Positions 35,383-46,985 of a DNA stretch of 64,000 bases are shown here, in pieces. A program made the position numbers and the translations under genes. The notes beneath the pieces were generated by a model, which saw only the letters and a program-made list of their open reading frames with translations, was not told the origin of the DNA and searched no databases. The DNA comes from Pycnopodia helianthoides. Its lineage: Eukaryota; Echinodermata; Asteroidea; Forcipulatida; Asteriidae. Where the stretch lies: NCBI GenBank assembly GCA_032158295.1, contig CM063243.1, forward strand, positions 8,812,948 through 8,876,947. The letters run 5' to 3'. Numbering within the stretch: the first letter of the stretch is position 1; each line of letters begins with the position of its first letter.

Positions 35383-35885
35383 TTCCTTGACCTCTATTCC
35401 TCAAGAACACTGCATTCTTTGTCAGTTTGCTGACTGCGTAATTTGCTTGAATTGTTACCCCATCACTCTCCTTGACCTCTATATCATCAAGAACTCGCTG
35501 TGTAGATGAAATCATTGCGCATCTTTTTGTGAGCGCTGCATTCTTTGTCAGTTTGCTGACTGCGTAATTTGCTTCAATCGTTAGGTTGAATTGTTACCCC
35601 ATCACTCTCCTTGACCTCTATATCATCAAGAACTCGCTGTGTAGATGAAATCATTGCCCATCTTTGTGTGAACACTGCATTCTTTGGCGTCAGTTTGGCT
35701 GACTGCGTAATTTGCTTCAATCGTTAGGTTGAATTTTTTACCCTATCGCTTTCCTTGACCTTTATTTATCCAAAATTCGCTGTGTAGATAAAATCATTGC
35801 ACATCTTTTTGTGAGCACTGCATGCTTTGTCAGTTTCGCTGACTGCGTAATTTGCCTCAATCATTAGGTTGAATTTTTTACCCCC
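35383..35885. repeat. about 147-bp tandem repeat, about 3.5 copies
   Basis: Units contain CTCCTTGACCTCTATATCAT, CGCTGTGTAGATGAAATCAT, TGCATTCTTTGTCAGTTTGC and GACTGCGTAATTTGCTTCAA. Units 1 and 2 are closest; the last two are more diverged. Confidence 0.9.
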
Positions 35886-36231
35886 TCAATTCATGAGCCG
35901 TTAATTGTAAACATGAAGCTCACACGGTCGAGTTTGAGCTTGGTTAAGGGGCACACAAGCTACACAGTACCATGGCTGATGTATATTGTCGTCGTCGGCA
36001 ATCACTCGTGAATGAGTAGGCTTCAATTATGGTCCCCCTGGACTCTTTGAGTCCCTGATATAAGTCCGATCCATTAGCCACATCTCCTGAAAGAAGTGGA
36101 TTTCTTTGGAGCCGGGTTATAGGTTTAATATGTTTATCATTCTTTATCACCATCCTTGCCCGCCCTCTCATCTTGTCAAGATTGTGTGTCCTTGGTTGTT
36201 GTTTTAAATCAGATCTTTTAATTGTACTTAA

Positions 36232-36615
36232 AGGAACATTACAGAATTGGATTGCTAACAAAACAGTTGCTGGCAGTGTAAGCACTTTATGTAATCCACC
36301 ATGTACATAAACTTACAAACCTGTAGAAGTTTGAGATCGATCGGCCATCTGGGTCACGAGAAAATAGTGAAAAACCGATTACACATTTTCACGAAATCAT
36401 ATAGATTTAACAAATGAATAAAGTGCTTACTGAGCGATAAACTCCAATCGGAAAATTAGTTCATTCATTTCTCATCAAATATGGCATTTCAGACAGAAAT
36501 GTTTCAAGGGATGTTTTCTGCTATCATCATCATTAGACCGTGTAAGTTTTATGTAAATCTGTGATCAAAAAGTATATTTGACAAGTTTGTTTCTTACCAG
36601 TTCTGTAATGTTCCT
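36232..36615. mobile_element. piggyBac-like MITE, 384 bp, copy B (inverted)
   Basis: TTAA direct repeats at 36228-36231 and 36616-36619 and the same AGGAACATTACAGAATTGG terminal inverted repeats as copy A. The right end is slightly diverged (CAGTTCTGTAATGTTCCT). The interior is the reverse complement of copy A. Confidence 0.85.
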
Positions 36616-37555
36616 TTAACATTGCTTGCTTGTATGTATTGTTTATTGTATATTTAAATATTAATTTGTTTTCTTGTTGCATGTAACGAAACAATTTTAC
36701 TTTTTGGACTGATAAAAGGATGAATTTTGCTCTCTTTTTCTGACGGCTCGTTTTCGCTCTCTCCTCTTGCTGTCTCACTTGTCGAAGGGTTCTACCCCTT
36801 CGCACACTAGGTTCCTCCAGGAAGGTCACTCTAGAGCAAGTGTTTAAATTAGCATACTAACGTAACATTTCAACATCACAGAAGCCTTGTAGTCAAGTCT
36901 TTATCTGCTGCCATTCACATCATTTCCCTCTGAGACTTGTGCGTACCGCAGCTCCCTCTAGTGGTCAGGAAGCGTACAGACTCTCAAGCGTAATCATTCT
37001 TGAGAGCCCATACACAATAAAATCATTGGGGGAGATAAGTCTTCCTACATAGCTGTCTATTTGTCCCTTGACCCATGTGCTTGCCTCTTTGCTGTGGGCT
37101 TGGCTGTGCTACCCTTTAAAGTGTTCTTTTACTCAGTTATCTTGCCTTAAGTTAATCTAAGTTAAAGACTCACTGAAATCTTAAATTTAGCTTTTTGAAA
37201 AACCACAGATCCGACTCATGGCACATTCCATCTTTGTGTACCTACTGTATAATAAGTCAGATGCAGGTTGTTGTTTTTTTTTATTCACAGAAAACCAGTA
37301 CAGATCTCTCCCCGTTGAATTATTTACCTGAGCCTTTCATGAATGGAATGGTCCACTTTCACTTGGCGGGGAGTCAGGGGATGTAGGTCATGACTGATGT
37401 TACCCAAGCTGAAATGCTGTCCTTCTGCCAACTGATACTGTTACACTTGGTGTTAGGTTGCTAGAATGTTCCACATTATTAGGTGTGTGTGTCCTGTGAT
37501 ATGAGGAACACAGTGTGGCAGTTATCTAATTTAAGATTAAAGGGATATACATATC

Positions 37556-37700
37556 CCTGACCCGATTTCATAAATTTGTTAAGCATTACAAAACAGTCTT
37601 GCTTAGCAGAAATGGGTTACCAGCCGAAATGCCATGTAATGTGTTTACTTTTGACCGCGGCTCCCTCCAAAGTTATTGCTTGATAAGTACTGTAAGAAAT
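37556..37700. mobile_element. degraded MITE, GGGCCC family
   Basis: Keeps CCGATTTCATAAATTTGTTAAGC at the left and GGGTTACCAGCCGAAATGCC inside; the right end is lost. Confidence 0.45.
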
Positions 37701-37797
37701 ATAGCTTATGAAACTGAAACAGATATTTTCAGAGCAACTTATGGTGACATTTTGTTTCTGTTTCTTAAAATTTTAAGCTTAATAATATCTTGCTTAA

Positions 37798-38187
37798 AGG
37801 TGCTGCATATGTTTGGTAATTGGAGCCTACTGATTGTGTTAATCCTATATAAATATAGGTACATACAATAAAACTGACCTGTGAAAATTTCACTTCAAAA
37901 GGTGGTTGCGTTTTCGAGATATCACCGGAAAAAAACAGAGCGAATATTTCCACGCAGGAAGAATATTCCCCATAGGAATACACAGTCTGAGAAGCGTTTC
38001 TGACAGTTAGCGTTTCTCAGATTCAACTTTGGGGGAATAAAAAGTGATATATTTTCCATAACCGTAGTACTTCGAAGTTAAACATTTCTCAAAATTCATG
38101 ATACTACCCAAAGCTGCTGTACTTCTTACCAAGTAAGTTTTTATTGCCATTAATTTTCAGAGTCATTACCAAACGTGTACTGTGCCT
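37798..38187. mobile_element. TTAA-flanked MITE, 390 bp, relative of 21789-22128
   Basis: TTAA copies at 37794-37797 and 38188-38191. The left end contains GTTTGGTAAT, matched by ATTACCAAAC near the right end, with AGG..CCT termini. It shares CAATAAAACTGACCTGTGAA and TTTTTATTGCCATTAATTTT with the element at 21789. Confidence 0.7.
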
Positions 38188-38970
38188 TTAACTCACAGGC
38201 TTACACAGGGTAGTGTGGGGTGGGTGGGGCTTGTGAGTGCTGCAGCACCCCAAATCTTTTTGGATAGGGATGCTGGAATGTACGGCACCCAGCACCCCAT
38301 CTTTTCAAACATACATATGTAAATGCACATTCTATCGTAAGAGTAATTCTTAACCAATCAACAGAGATCCCTGAAACAATTATAACACATTTAAAAAAAA
38401 TTTAGGTTGAATTACCAATATTTCAGCGCCGCAATCTCACAGTTCGGACTTACATTACGTTGGCACAAGCTAGAGTACATGCAACCGAGCACCCATCACC
38501 CCCTGGCAAAAAAATGTATTCTCGCAGGCCTGTTCGCTATTTCTTGCTTTGGAGTTACTGTCTTCCATGCGTACCATTTCTGGAGTCAGATTGCACGTAC
38601 AAAATTATGAGTAAACGCCGCAGCGCTTAAGATGTGCACTACACTGTACACGAGGACACTGACTCCCGAAAACAGCGCAACTGAGATCTGTGTGATGATG
38701 CCGACAGGTGATTTGGGTCAACAGCAGCAACAACAATGTGCAGTTTTCTGTACTTGTACGACAAATTTGTTGTCAACATAATATAATTCAATACATTACT
38801 GGCGTTACATGTGTTATTGAGTTAACAGGCCAGCTATGCACCTCCTGGGCATCACTTTGATGTCTTCACTCTTCCTTTTTGTTGACTTGAACACCCTGCT
38901 GTTAACATGTAGTAGTATTAATTATATAAAAGTTTACCTAGTCAAGTTTACTTGATATTTGGAATAAAAA

Positions 38971-39465
38971 GTTGCCTTCCCTTAAGGTGATCCCTCTGCT
39001 GCCGCTTCCCAGGTTGCATCGTAAACTTGGGTGTGATCACTGGCTATACGGCAGTTACAGGTTAATAGTAATAATAAATATACTAAGTTTCAAGTCTTTG
39101 CGACTTCTACTTTTTGCGAAATCTTGATGAGAATGTTCAAGGAGAAGAAGAAGAGGCTGAAAAAAACTTAAAAAAAAAAATTTAAAAAAACCAGAACAAT
39201 AACAATAGGTTTTTGGCTGATCATCGAACACCTAATAAACCATACTTACAAAGTGCCTCACAGTCACACAAATGTCCCGAAGTGCTTAACAAAAGAAAAT
39301 GAGGTTCAATGGCTTCTGACTGGCACCCCCGAACAAAGATTCTGACTAAACAGGGAGACCTCCAACATTAGTGCCAGATAACTCAGTTGGTAGAGTGTCG
39401 GCACGTTTATCTGGAGGTAGCAGGTTCAAGTTCCGCTCTGGTCAATTTTCCTTTTTTATCCCAGA
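38971..39465 (+). mobile_element. tRNA-derived SINE, long form (copy S4), split by an insertion
   Basis: The 5' body occupies 38971-39063 and the remainder, including the tRNA-like segment, 39307-39465. The two halves join at the same point as in uninterrupted copies (ACAGGTT then ATGGCTTCTGACTGG). Confidence 0.8.
39064..39301 (-). mobile_element. 238-bp insertion in SINE S4 with AGGTT duplication
   Basis: AGGTT occurs at 39059-39063 and 39302-39306, consistent with a 5-bp target-site duplication. Read on the minus strand the insert ends in a TATTTATTATTACTATT tail, which suggests a retroposed SINE-like sequence. It contains GTTAAGCACTTCGGGACATT at the start. The family was not identified. 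Confidence 0.6.
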
Positions 39466-39708
39466 AGTATTATTCATTAGAAACGTTTGTGCCCTTTTAA
39501 ATTTTCTTTTTATTTGTACACACTTTTTTGTAAATCTTTGTTTGAAACATCCTGCCTGACATTCTGAAATCATTCAAGATCTTTAAGAGTACATCTACAT
39601 CGTAAGCTGTGAGGTGTTAATAACGGGACTCAACCTTTAGACTCAAAACCTCGATACGCAATCCAACCGTTGTGAGTTTCTCTGATCTTTGAATCTTTTG
39701 CTTTGCAG

Positions 39709-39837
39709 GACGAGTTGCAGACAACGACGCGGAACTATGAGAACCAGCTGAGCATGATGAGTGAACATCTGTGCAGTATGAACGAGAAACTCACCTCGCA
39801 GAAGGACCAGATCGACGCTCTTAAACTCACTGCCAAA
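39709..39837 (+). CDS. PPP1R21: PPP1R21 penultimate coding exon
   Basis: The exon has 129 nt (43 codons), phase 0 at both ends, after CTTTTGCTTTGCAG and before GTAAGAAG. It starts DELQTTTRNYENQLSMM, continues SEHLCSMNEKLTSQKDQ and ends DALKLTAK. The block QLSMMS.HLCSMNE is the most conserved C-terminal signature of PPP1R21, so the assignment is firm. It continues the coiled coil of the previous exon without a break. This C-terminal region of Fy-2 has been linked to Rab5 binding in the human FERRY complex; that role is from the literature, not visible in the sequence. Codon use is normal and no lesion is seen. Confidence 0.95.
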
Positions 39838-40420
39838 GTAAGAAGAAAAAAAGTTTTGATAATAAAACGTAGGGTTGTTCTCACCGAAGCAAACATACTA
39901 TTAGTCTCAATCTGAAAGGTCTTTGAATGTAAAGTTCGTACCAATCCTCAAGAGATATCTTGTCTGGTGATATATTGTCGGTCACAAGATTTGTTCGTAG
40001 ACTCATGGGCGTATGGGGACTCTTTAGTTAAGGGAGGGGGGCAAAGGGGTTGATTTGCCCAAAATTTTACACAGATAAAAACAGGAGTACCAATTTTAAA
40101 TACTGGGTAAACGTCTTTTTTTGCTTTCTCTGTTCAATTTATTTTCTTTATGCTGTGCCCAAATTTTCTCCACTGTTTTGCCTGAATTTAGGAGGTCCGT
40201 TTCCCTCACCCTGACCCCCGTCCTCCGGGCCATAGGTCTGTTATAGACCGAACGCATATGAGGTTTTTTTAAAAGCATTCAAAAGAGAAGACGAGCAGAG
40301 TGTACTCCTCGAAACATCAAGACCACACCAGCTCTTTTCAGAGCCAACACTCCTCTAAGAGAGATTTTACACATGGTTGTTCCCACAAGTTGACTATTTA
40401 TAGTTACTTCTTACTCTCCC

Positions 40421-40520
40421 AAGAAGTCATCTTGACCAATCAGTGTACCTGTCTCAAGAAGTCATCTTGACCAATCAGTGTACCCTTCCGAAGAAGTCAT
40501 CTTGACCAATCGTGTACCCT
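40421..40520. repeat. tandem triplication of AAGAAGTCATCTTGACCAAT unit
   Basis: Three units of about 33 bp, each containing AAGAAGTCATCTTGACCAAT and a GTGTACC-like block. They differ by single-base changes and one deletion. Confidence 0.9.
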
Positions 40521-40599
40521 CTCAAATTAATATTTACTGTAAGACAGTGGGACTAAAAAGTAAAAAGGGACAAAGAAAAGAAGCTTAATTCTTAGTAAA

Positions 40600-40860
40600 G
40601 TTGCTTCAAGATATAAACCCATAAGGTGATCCCTTGGCTGCCGCTTCCCAGGTTGTATCCTAAACTTGGGTGTTATCCCTGGCTACACGACAGTTAAAGG
40701 TTGTATGGCTTCTGACTGGCACCCCTGAACAAAGATATTGACAAAATAGGGAGACTGCCAACTTAGAGCTAGATAGCTCAGTTGGTAGAGCACCTGCACG
40801 TTAATTCAACGTTGGTTCAAATCCCGCTCTAGTCAATTTGTTCTTTGTTCAACCCAAAAT
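40600..40860 (+). mobile_element. tRNA-derived SINE, long form (copy S5)
   Basis: Complete body and tail. The tRNA-like part has lost a short segment of the anticodon-variable region (GTTAATTCAACGTTGG), which breaks the cloverleaf but leaves the A and B boxes. Confidence 0.85.
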
Positions 40861-41045
40861 TAAAGGTATAAACCTCACAGCATTGGCTATCAAAAAATTG
40901 GCTTAGTGAGTTTGGGAATTCAAGATAGCAATTTTTTGCTTTAATGGAATGAAAGTTAGCATTTTTAAGACTTTCCTTGCGGGATTTTTGGCGTGTAGAT
41001 GCTACAAAACATGTATCAGTCGCGGAATCCAAGCCGGGGAATAAC

Positions 41046-41300
41046 CCAATTTCATAAAGCTGTTTATCTGCACATGCTTAGCGAAAAAGGTAGCAGGGTG
41101 CTCGAGTCACAACAGTGAGAACATACATGGTATTTTGGCAGGTAAACCTGAAACTGCTAAGCAAGATGTGTCTGCTAAGCATAATTTTGTGCTTACACTC
41201 TGTACGAAGTGTGGACGCGATCAGAGCAGTTGGAAAGAAGATTGCTGTTTCTGAAGCAATAAATTGATGTGCCTGGAGGCGTTATGAAATTGGGCTGTGC
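41046..41300. mobile_element. diverged MITE related to the GGGCCC family
   Basis: The ends CCCAATTTCATAAAGCTG and (inverse) CCCAATTTCATAACGCC are inverted repeats. The interior has AAACTGCTAAGCAAGATGTG and GCTAAGCATAATTTTGTGCTT as in the family. It is longer than typical (about 255 bp), so it may hold extra sequence. Confidence 0.5.
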
Positions 41301-41863
41301 CAAGAACCAACAAATGATGTTTATGTTTTATTGCCCTGTCTTGCAGGATTTACTACTCTATTTGGTAGCTGACTAATGACCCACTTGAACTAGGGTCTTT
41401 TTATTGGATTGAACAGCGTAATAAAATTGTCATTTCTGATAAGTTAATACAACGATTGACAAATCATGCGGGTTGATGAAGGATTAGTGACCTATTTCTT
41501 GAAGCCTTGTCGTGTTGTGTCATCATTTTATCAACACAAGAGGGCGCTATTTGATGAGAGGAATTGTGAATTGTACAAGAAATGGATTTGTCAAATGAAG
41601 AGGGTTGAGAATGGGATTTGTTGTTCAAGTTCACAAGAGGGCAGCAAACAAAAAACTTTGTTTGCAGTTGTGCCCCAAAGTGTGAAAAATGGAAATGCAC
41701 ATGTGGAGCATAAGGTTTTATTGCTAGTGTTTCTGGAAATTAAAGCAGTGAATAGGTTTTAATGTTGTCTAACTTGTTTTTGGTCTAAGTGTAAGGTTTT
41801 ACCTCTTCTTCCTGTTTTGATAAAAATGAAGTGAACTCTTGAATGTTTTTCTTCTTTTTACAG

Positions 41864-41890
41864 CCAAGCAAGAAAGGCAAGAATAAGTAA
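41864..41890 (+). CDS. PPP1R21: PPP1R21 terminal coding exon
   Basis: After TTCTTTTTACAG the exon encodes PSKKGKNK and a TAA stop. A short lysine-rich tail ending near KKNK is typical for the family C-terminus, and the phase (0) matches the previous exon. Only eight codons are coding here; the rest of the exon is 3' UTR. Confidence 0.9.
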   Translation, partial: PSKKGKNK

Positions 41891-42802
41891 TACAGAGTCT
41901 CGGCATTACACAATCTATAATTTCTGATCGATAGCATGACGGCATGAGTCCACTGGTGCTACATTACATCGGCGTCAGACAGTGTCTTGTGAACTGGCTA
42001 CCCCACTGGACAGTGATAAGATCAGAATAAACTGGTTACCTCATCGACAAGTTACTTCAATTAGCCACTCTTTACCTTATCGGGTTACAATTGTGTAGAG
42101 GTTACCTCAACGGACTGGTGTAAATGGTTTACCTCACTGGCCAAGTTAAAGTAGTGTTACAGTTTACCTCACTGGACAGATAACTACTGTTATCAGGTTA
42201 CCTTATGGTGATGAGGTGATGACAGTTTACAAGTTACCTCAACAGACACGTAACCACTGTAACCACTGTAAACGGTTTACCTCATCTGCCAGGCTGCGAT
42301 GGTGGACGGGTCACCTCAACAGACAGGTAACCACTGTAACCATTGTAACCACTGTAAACGGGTACCTCATCTGCCAGGCTGCAATGATGGACAGGTTCCC
42401 TCAACAGACAGGTAACCACTGTAAACGGTTTACCTCATCTGCCAGGCTGCAATGGGGGACAGGTCACCTCAACAGTTAGATAACCCCTACAAACAATTGA
42501 CCACAAGGATAACCATTATACAATTAACTTCAATGGACAGATAAATCATAGTAAACAGGTTACTTCAATAATCAGATTACCACAGTTTACTGCCTTATAG
42601 AAGCCTGATCGAAAGAAGAACACATGACTGAAACAATCTTCTGGTCAGAATGAGCAGGTAGCTTGCTAAATATACAGCAGCTTGCCATAACTGACTTGTT
42701 AAAATAAAATGTACTCCAACACAATATCAGTGATCAACACATTAATTTTTTAGGGGGGGGGGAAGGAGCAACTGAAACATGACAATCAAAAGTTTAAATA
42801 AA
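41891..42802 (+). other. PPP1R21: PPP1R21 3' UTR with alternative polyadenylation signals
   Basis: AATAAA hexamers follow the stop at 42026-42031, 42703-42708 and 42797-42802; the last is followed by a T-rich stretch. Which is used cannot be told from sequence. The UTR contains the tandem repeat described next. Confidence 0.6.
41990..42600. repeat. imperfect tandem repeat in PPP1R21 3' UTR
   Basis: The best-preserved core, about 42234-42473, has three units of about 65-80 bp: CCTCAACAGACAGGTAACCA, CTGTAAACGGTTTACCTCAT and CTGCCAGGCTGCAATG. Flanking sequence on both sides is made of decayed GTTACCTCA and ACTGG/ACAG motifs. Inner GTAACCACT triplets vary in number between units. Confidence 0.85.
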
Positions 42803-45011
42803 TTTTATTGTGGATCTTTAAGGCAACAGCATAATTTATTCAAGTTAGTTTGAGTACATTCTGAAGCTGGTTACCTGTTTAAGCATTGGATCTTTTCCCC
42901 AAAAGAGCAACAGGTCAGGGGGCAAACTTCTCTCAAAGGTAGTGGGAGTTTTCAGCAAAAGTGGGCCCTCTCTTTTTTACTTTGAGTCTGGGGGCCACTG
43001 TCCAGCAGAATGTGTTGATAAGTGGGCATTTTATCTGAATGGTCTTTCTTTTTTATACGTACATTTTCACTGGTTCGGTTGTATTTCTAACAGTTTCAGA
43101 CTGGCATTTTTGAAAGTATATCTTGAGAAAGTGAACAGGCTAATAGCTTGATTTGATTCGCAAGTGGATTTTACATTAGGAAATTCTGTAATCATTGTTA
43201 ATCAGAGGTCACCTTGTTAGGTCAATAAACTTATCCATTAACCCCCCCTTTTTTTGTCTCAATAAGGTCATGTTTGATCACTTCTATCTGTCTTTATATA
43301 CTGCACGTTCAAACATGGCCGCATGATCTCCTCTCCACCAATCAGAATGGATAAACTGGTTGGACAAAAAATGTCAGACTGACGGGCCCATGGGGCAGAT
43401 GTGATTGACCGATGCGTGAAGAAATTGTGGCATGGATCAGTGTATTACCATGGCAACCCGGCTTAATGACCTCTTGCACTGAGGTCACACGCGGCTGCTG
43501 TCTGCCCTCGGTCTGCCGTTGTGGACGACAAAAGGCATAGTAAAAATATTGAGCGTGCTTGCTACCCACGCATCACCTGTGAATGCGGTAACGACAAGGG
43601 AAACTGACTCCCAAAATGGCGCATGCAAACTTTGATCGTGGGATGGCGTCAGGTGAATTGGGTCAACACAGGCGTGTAATGTAGTCATTTATAAACGCGT
43701 AATCAGAGACCGATAGACTGTAAATGTCCTGGAGCGTTGTGTGCTGCTAAAGTGTGCAATTTATTTCCTTCACATGTAACAGCAATGTATGATGTGGGAA
43801 CCGATGATTCTCAAAATGTTTGACTTATGCGCGAGCCTTGCACGGTCTATTATCATAGCACTGACAAAAACTCAAATTTGCTAACCATTTTTTGTAAAGA
43901 ACTGCTCAGGAATATTACCACTTTCAGCCAAAATACTATACTATATTGCCTTGAATGTCCAAGTTATACTTGCTAAGCATGCCAGTGTCATTTTGCTCTC
44001 TCCAAACTTTGGCCCCTCCCCCCTTTCCATTGAGTTGTTCAACCTGAGATTGTGCATAAAATGTTCAGTATGGTGTGCTTCTGTTTAAAGTGAAGCTTGT
44101 GTGAAAGGGAACCAATGATTTGTAATTGTTTTGCTCTACCCAAAGAAATGCAACTAGTTTAACTTCTAATTATTTACTACAAATATATATTAGTTGCTTT
44201 TTCAAAACAAAAAAATCTTATCCTCTCTTACGGGTGCTACCACATTGGACTTTCCTCAATTGTTGGTTCGTCCATTTTTGTTTATAGCTTTGATCTGCTT
44301 GTGTACTATACTGTGAAGATAAGGCTATTGAAGAGCACATGGGGCCTCCAGTTGGGAGACCGGGTAAATCCAATGCTCTCAGAAATAAGCGCATGCTCAG
44401 AACTACGCACACAATGGAAATTTACCTGGTAAGTCTGCTGCCACCTAGTGTCCCAAAAGTCCCCCATCGGGGCAAAATGGTATCATTTGTCGGCGGTATG
44501 TAGCTTTTATTCTACCTGGTCCAAGGTGAGGGTTTGACTCAACAAATTGTAAAGGGGAAATTGTGACAACATTGCACTATCAGAGTGTATATGAGGTACA
44601 TCGTGTAACTTTTATGAGATTATGGTTTTTTTTTATAACAACTCTTAGTAACCAATCATAGGTTGTGTATACATGTTACAGTTCTTGATTCATTGCGTTT
44701 ACCACAAAATAGAGATGTAATTTTTCTTCTGTCAAGTTATACTTTTGGGATTTCCTCTTTCCATTTCTGAAATTGTACTTACACCGAAATGATGTGTTGC
44801 AAAGATAATACTATTTACGAGCGAACTGTTTGCAGTAATATGTTAATTCTACTCTTGAATAATCACTGAAACTTTTAAACTGCTGTAAAAGAGCTGACTT
44901 AAAGACCCAAACCAAGTTTTCTTTTGCTGGCATGATATGCTTCCTGCTTTGGTCTGTTTTTCAATTTGTTTGCCATTGGGGAAAACAAATCTGAATTTTT
45001 TTTTTGTACAT
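42803..45011. other. intergenic stretch between PPP1R21 and elastase genes
   Basis: No exon recognised. It contains a fragment with TTTCAGCCAAAATACTATAC and CTTGCTAAGCATGCC (43910-43985) related to the GGGCCC MITE family. It also has a segment at 43597-43680 (GACTCCCAAAATGGCGCA, CAGGTGAATTGGGTCAACA) resembling 38660-38725. Confidence 0.45.
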
Positions 45012-45348
45012 GGGGTGTCGTGGCCGAGCGGATAAGAGCACCAAACTCAAGCTCTGGTGTTTCTGTTCAGTAGCGTGTGGGTTCGAATCCCAGTTGTGAC
45101 ACCTGTGTCCCTGAGCAAGACACTTTACTATAATTGCTTCTCTCCACCCAGGGGTAAATGGGTACCTGTGAGGGCAGAGATGGGTCTTGTGATTGATTTA
45201 GCTTTAGCAGCAAAGGCTGTATACTCCCAGGGAGCTGAGATGGTTTAAGGAATGAAATGGCCCAGTGATCAGGGTACTAATGTTGGAAGCGCTTTGAGAC
45301 ATGGTGTATAAAGCGCTATATAAAAACCGAATATTATTATTATTATTT
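45012..45348 (+). mobile_element. tRNA-Leu-headed SINE
   Basis: The head GGGTGTCGTGGCCGAGCGGA with an anticodon-loop ACTCAAG (CAA, leucine type) and B box GGTTCGAATCC closely follows a tRNA-Leu. The body has CACCCAGGGGTAAATGGGTA, and the tail GCGCTATATAAAAACCGAA ends in (ATT)n. The head contains an extended variable region and is not terminated like a gene, so it is a SINE, not a tRNA. Confidence 0.85.
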
Positions 45349-45899
45349 ATAACCTTGTTCCTTGTACTCGATAAAATTGTTCTACTTTTTTTTCCAAGGA
45401 CCAAATATCATGCCTGTTATTTAACTTGGTGTTACTTATGGCAGTTCATCACCAAATTTAGATACAAGTTTCTTTTTTTGAGTTTGATTTGATAGGAAAT
45501 CAATGACTTTTTGTTAAATGTTTTAGGGCAAGAATAAAGGAAGAAGTTTAACATGCAAATTTTCTTTGTTTTTATAAATTTGATGGCAGTGAAAACTCTC
45601 AATTGGAATGACATTGTCTGAAAGAATGATAAAAACCTGGCTTAAAGGGCACCAATAACAGTTTTCTTTGACTAATTAGTCAAAAGCTCAATATAGTGTC
45701 AGGCTGAATTTTTCAGATTTTGTTTTAAAATGGGATTTGTTAATTTTCTGAGAAGGACAGCAACTAAGAGCAGGCTGTGTAATGACAACGGAAGACTTTA
45801 GAGATGCGAGGTGGTGTCAGACTTGCCGGGTAAATCCATTGGAATTGAGAATGTGCTCAGGCTCGGAATAAATTCACGTTAACATTGGAACAAAATTCA

Positions 45900-46011
45900 C
45901 AAGAATATTACTCTGGTGGGATTCAAACCCACGACCAATGTCATTCTTGAGCAGATTTTTAAAGTTTTTTTTAATGAGGTATCGCCTAGCCCACAAGGCC
46001 GAACGGCCACT
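45900..46011 (-). mobile_element. tRNA-like SINE head, minus strand
   Basis: Minus-strand sequence has GTGGCCGTTCGGCCTTGTGG near the A-box position and GTGGGTTTGAATCCCACC as B box, separated by an A/T-rich spacer. It abuts the SINE at 46012, so two elements may have fused. Confidence 0.5.
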
Positions 46012-46333
46012 TCAAGGTGACGGCTACACTTAACTGATTTGGGCTGTTGACCCAAACCAACTGTCACCAGGGGCACGTTGCCACCTACTCCTGGGGCTGA
46101 AACAGGGTTACCCCCTTCACAGTCCGTAAGGATGTCGGCATGGGTATCATCCACTAGGAGCCTGGCTGGTAGAGCAGAATGCACTACCTTCCCAACTTTT
46201 TACGAAGCAATTATGGTTAAGTGCCTTGCTCAAGGGCACAAGCGTCATGACCGGGATTCAAACCCACACTGTGCTGCTGACAACACCAGATCTTGGGTCC
46301 GTCGAACTAGACCACTCGGCCTCGACACGCCCT
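46012..46333 (-). mobile_element. tRNA-headed SINE, second copy of the 13668 family
   Basis: Shares head (minus strand GTCGAGGCCGAGTGGT, B box GTGTGGGTTTGAATCCCGG) and body (CCAGGAGTAGGTGGCAACGT, TGATACCCATGCCGACATCC) with 13668-14088. It lacks the (ATT)n tail. Confidence 0.75.
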
Positions 46334-46871
46334 AAGTACTGAGTAGACAGTGCTTAACACCCATCGGTGTTGGGTTAAACACCAGTAACATTCTTTATCC
46401 CCGATGCAAATTTAACAACCGTTAAAAAGTGCTTGGTAAATCTACTGATGCCTTTTGTCTGAAAGCCTCCCATTGAAGTCAAAATTAAACAACTTTCTTC
46501 ACACAGATTAAAGAAAAAACAATCAATGGATAAGCAATGTAATCTTAAAGAGTTACATTAAAAACCCAAAACTTAAACTCTTATCTCTTATGTAGTATTA
46601 TGAACACTTAGGCATTATTTGAAATTTTATTTGTATGTACTTTGTGTAAGTCTTGCTGAGAAATTTGTAATTTGACAGTAGAGTTAATTTTTTGTTCTGA
46701 AAATCACACGATATCGGATGAATAATGTTAGATGAAATCGATAAATTATATTAAAGAGATGTAAATAAAATGTGTATGATTTACAGTGCACTCTAGCTTA
46801 AATCGGAAATACTTTTTATATAAATTGTTTGCGACTGTTTGTTTTTTTGTACTTGTGTTGTACCATGGACA

Positions 46872-46985
46872 GGGGCCTAATTTTATTGAGCTGCTTAAGC
46901 ACAAAAACTAGCTAAGCACAACAGAACTATGCTTACCAGAAAAGGGTTACCAGCTAAAATTCCATTTCCTATGTAGCATCTGGGA
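46872..46985 (+). mobile_element. MITE fragment, GGGCCC family, left half
   Basis: GGGGCCTAATTTTATTGAGCTG, GCTTAAGCACAAAAACTAGC and GGGTTACCAGCTAAAATTCC are preserved. The right half is absent. Confidence 0.55.

Larger units (their letters stand above)
13604..39708 (+). other. PPP1R21: 26.1-kb intron of PPP1R21
   Basis: Bounded by donor CAG-GTAGGT and acceptor CTTTGCAG, joining two phase-0 exons that are contiguous in the protein family. No nested protein gene was recognised on either strand. The content is mostly SINEs, MITEs and minisatellites (listed separately), plus low-repeat blocks at about 18.6-20.4, 27.4-28.7 and 30.9-33.8 kb. Confidence 0.8.
39838..41863 (+). other. PPP1R21: last intron of PPP1R21 (2.0 kb)
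   Basis: Runs from donor AAA-GTAAGA to acceptor TTTTTACAG. It contains a 33-bp triplicate at 40421-40520, SINE S5, a decayed MITE and an unrecognised 98-codon ORF (41466-41762) considered fortuitous. Confidence 0.85.

Noticed and set aside
41466..41762. 98-codon ORF within the last PPP1R21 intron
   Set aside because: No similarity recognised, overlapped by an antisense ORF, and splicing of PPP1R21 around it is clear.
42216..42479. 87-codon ORF after PPP1R21
   Set aside because: It translates the 3' UTR tandem repeat and lies after the stop codon of a complete gene.
45012..45100. tRNA-Leu gene
   Set aside because: Good head and B box, but it continues into a SINE body and (ATT)n tail without a terminator.
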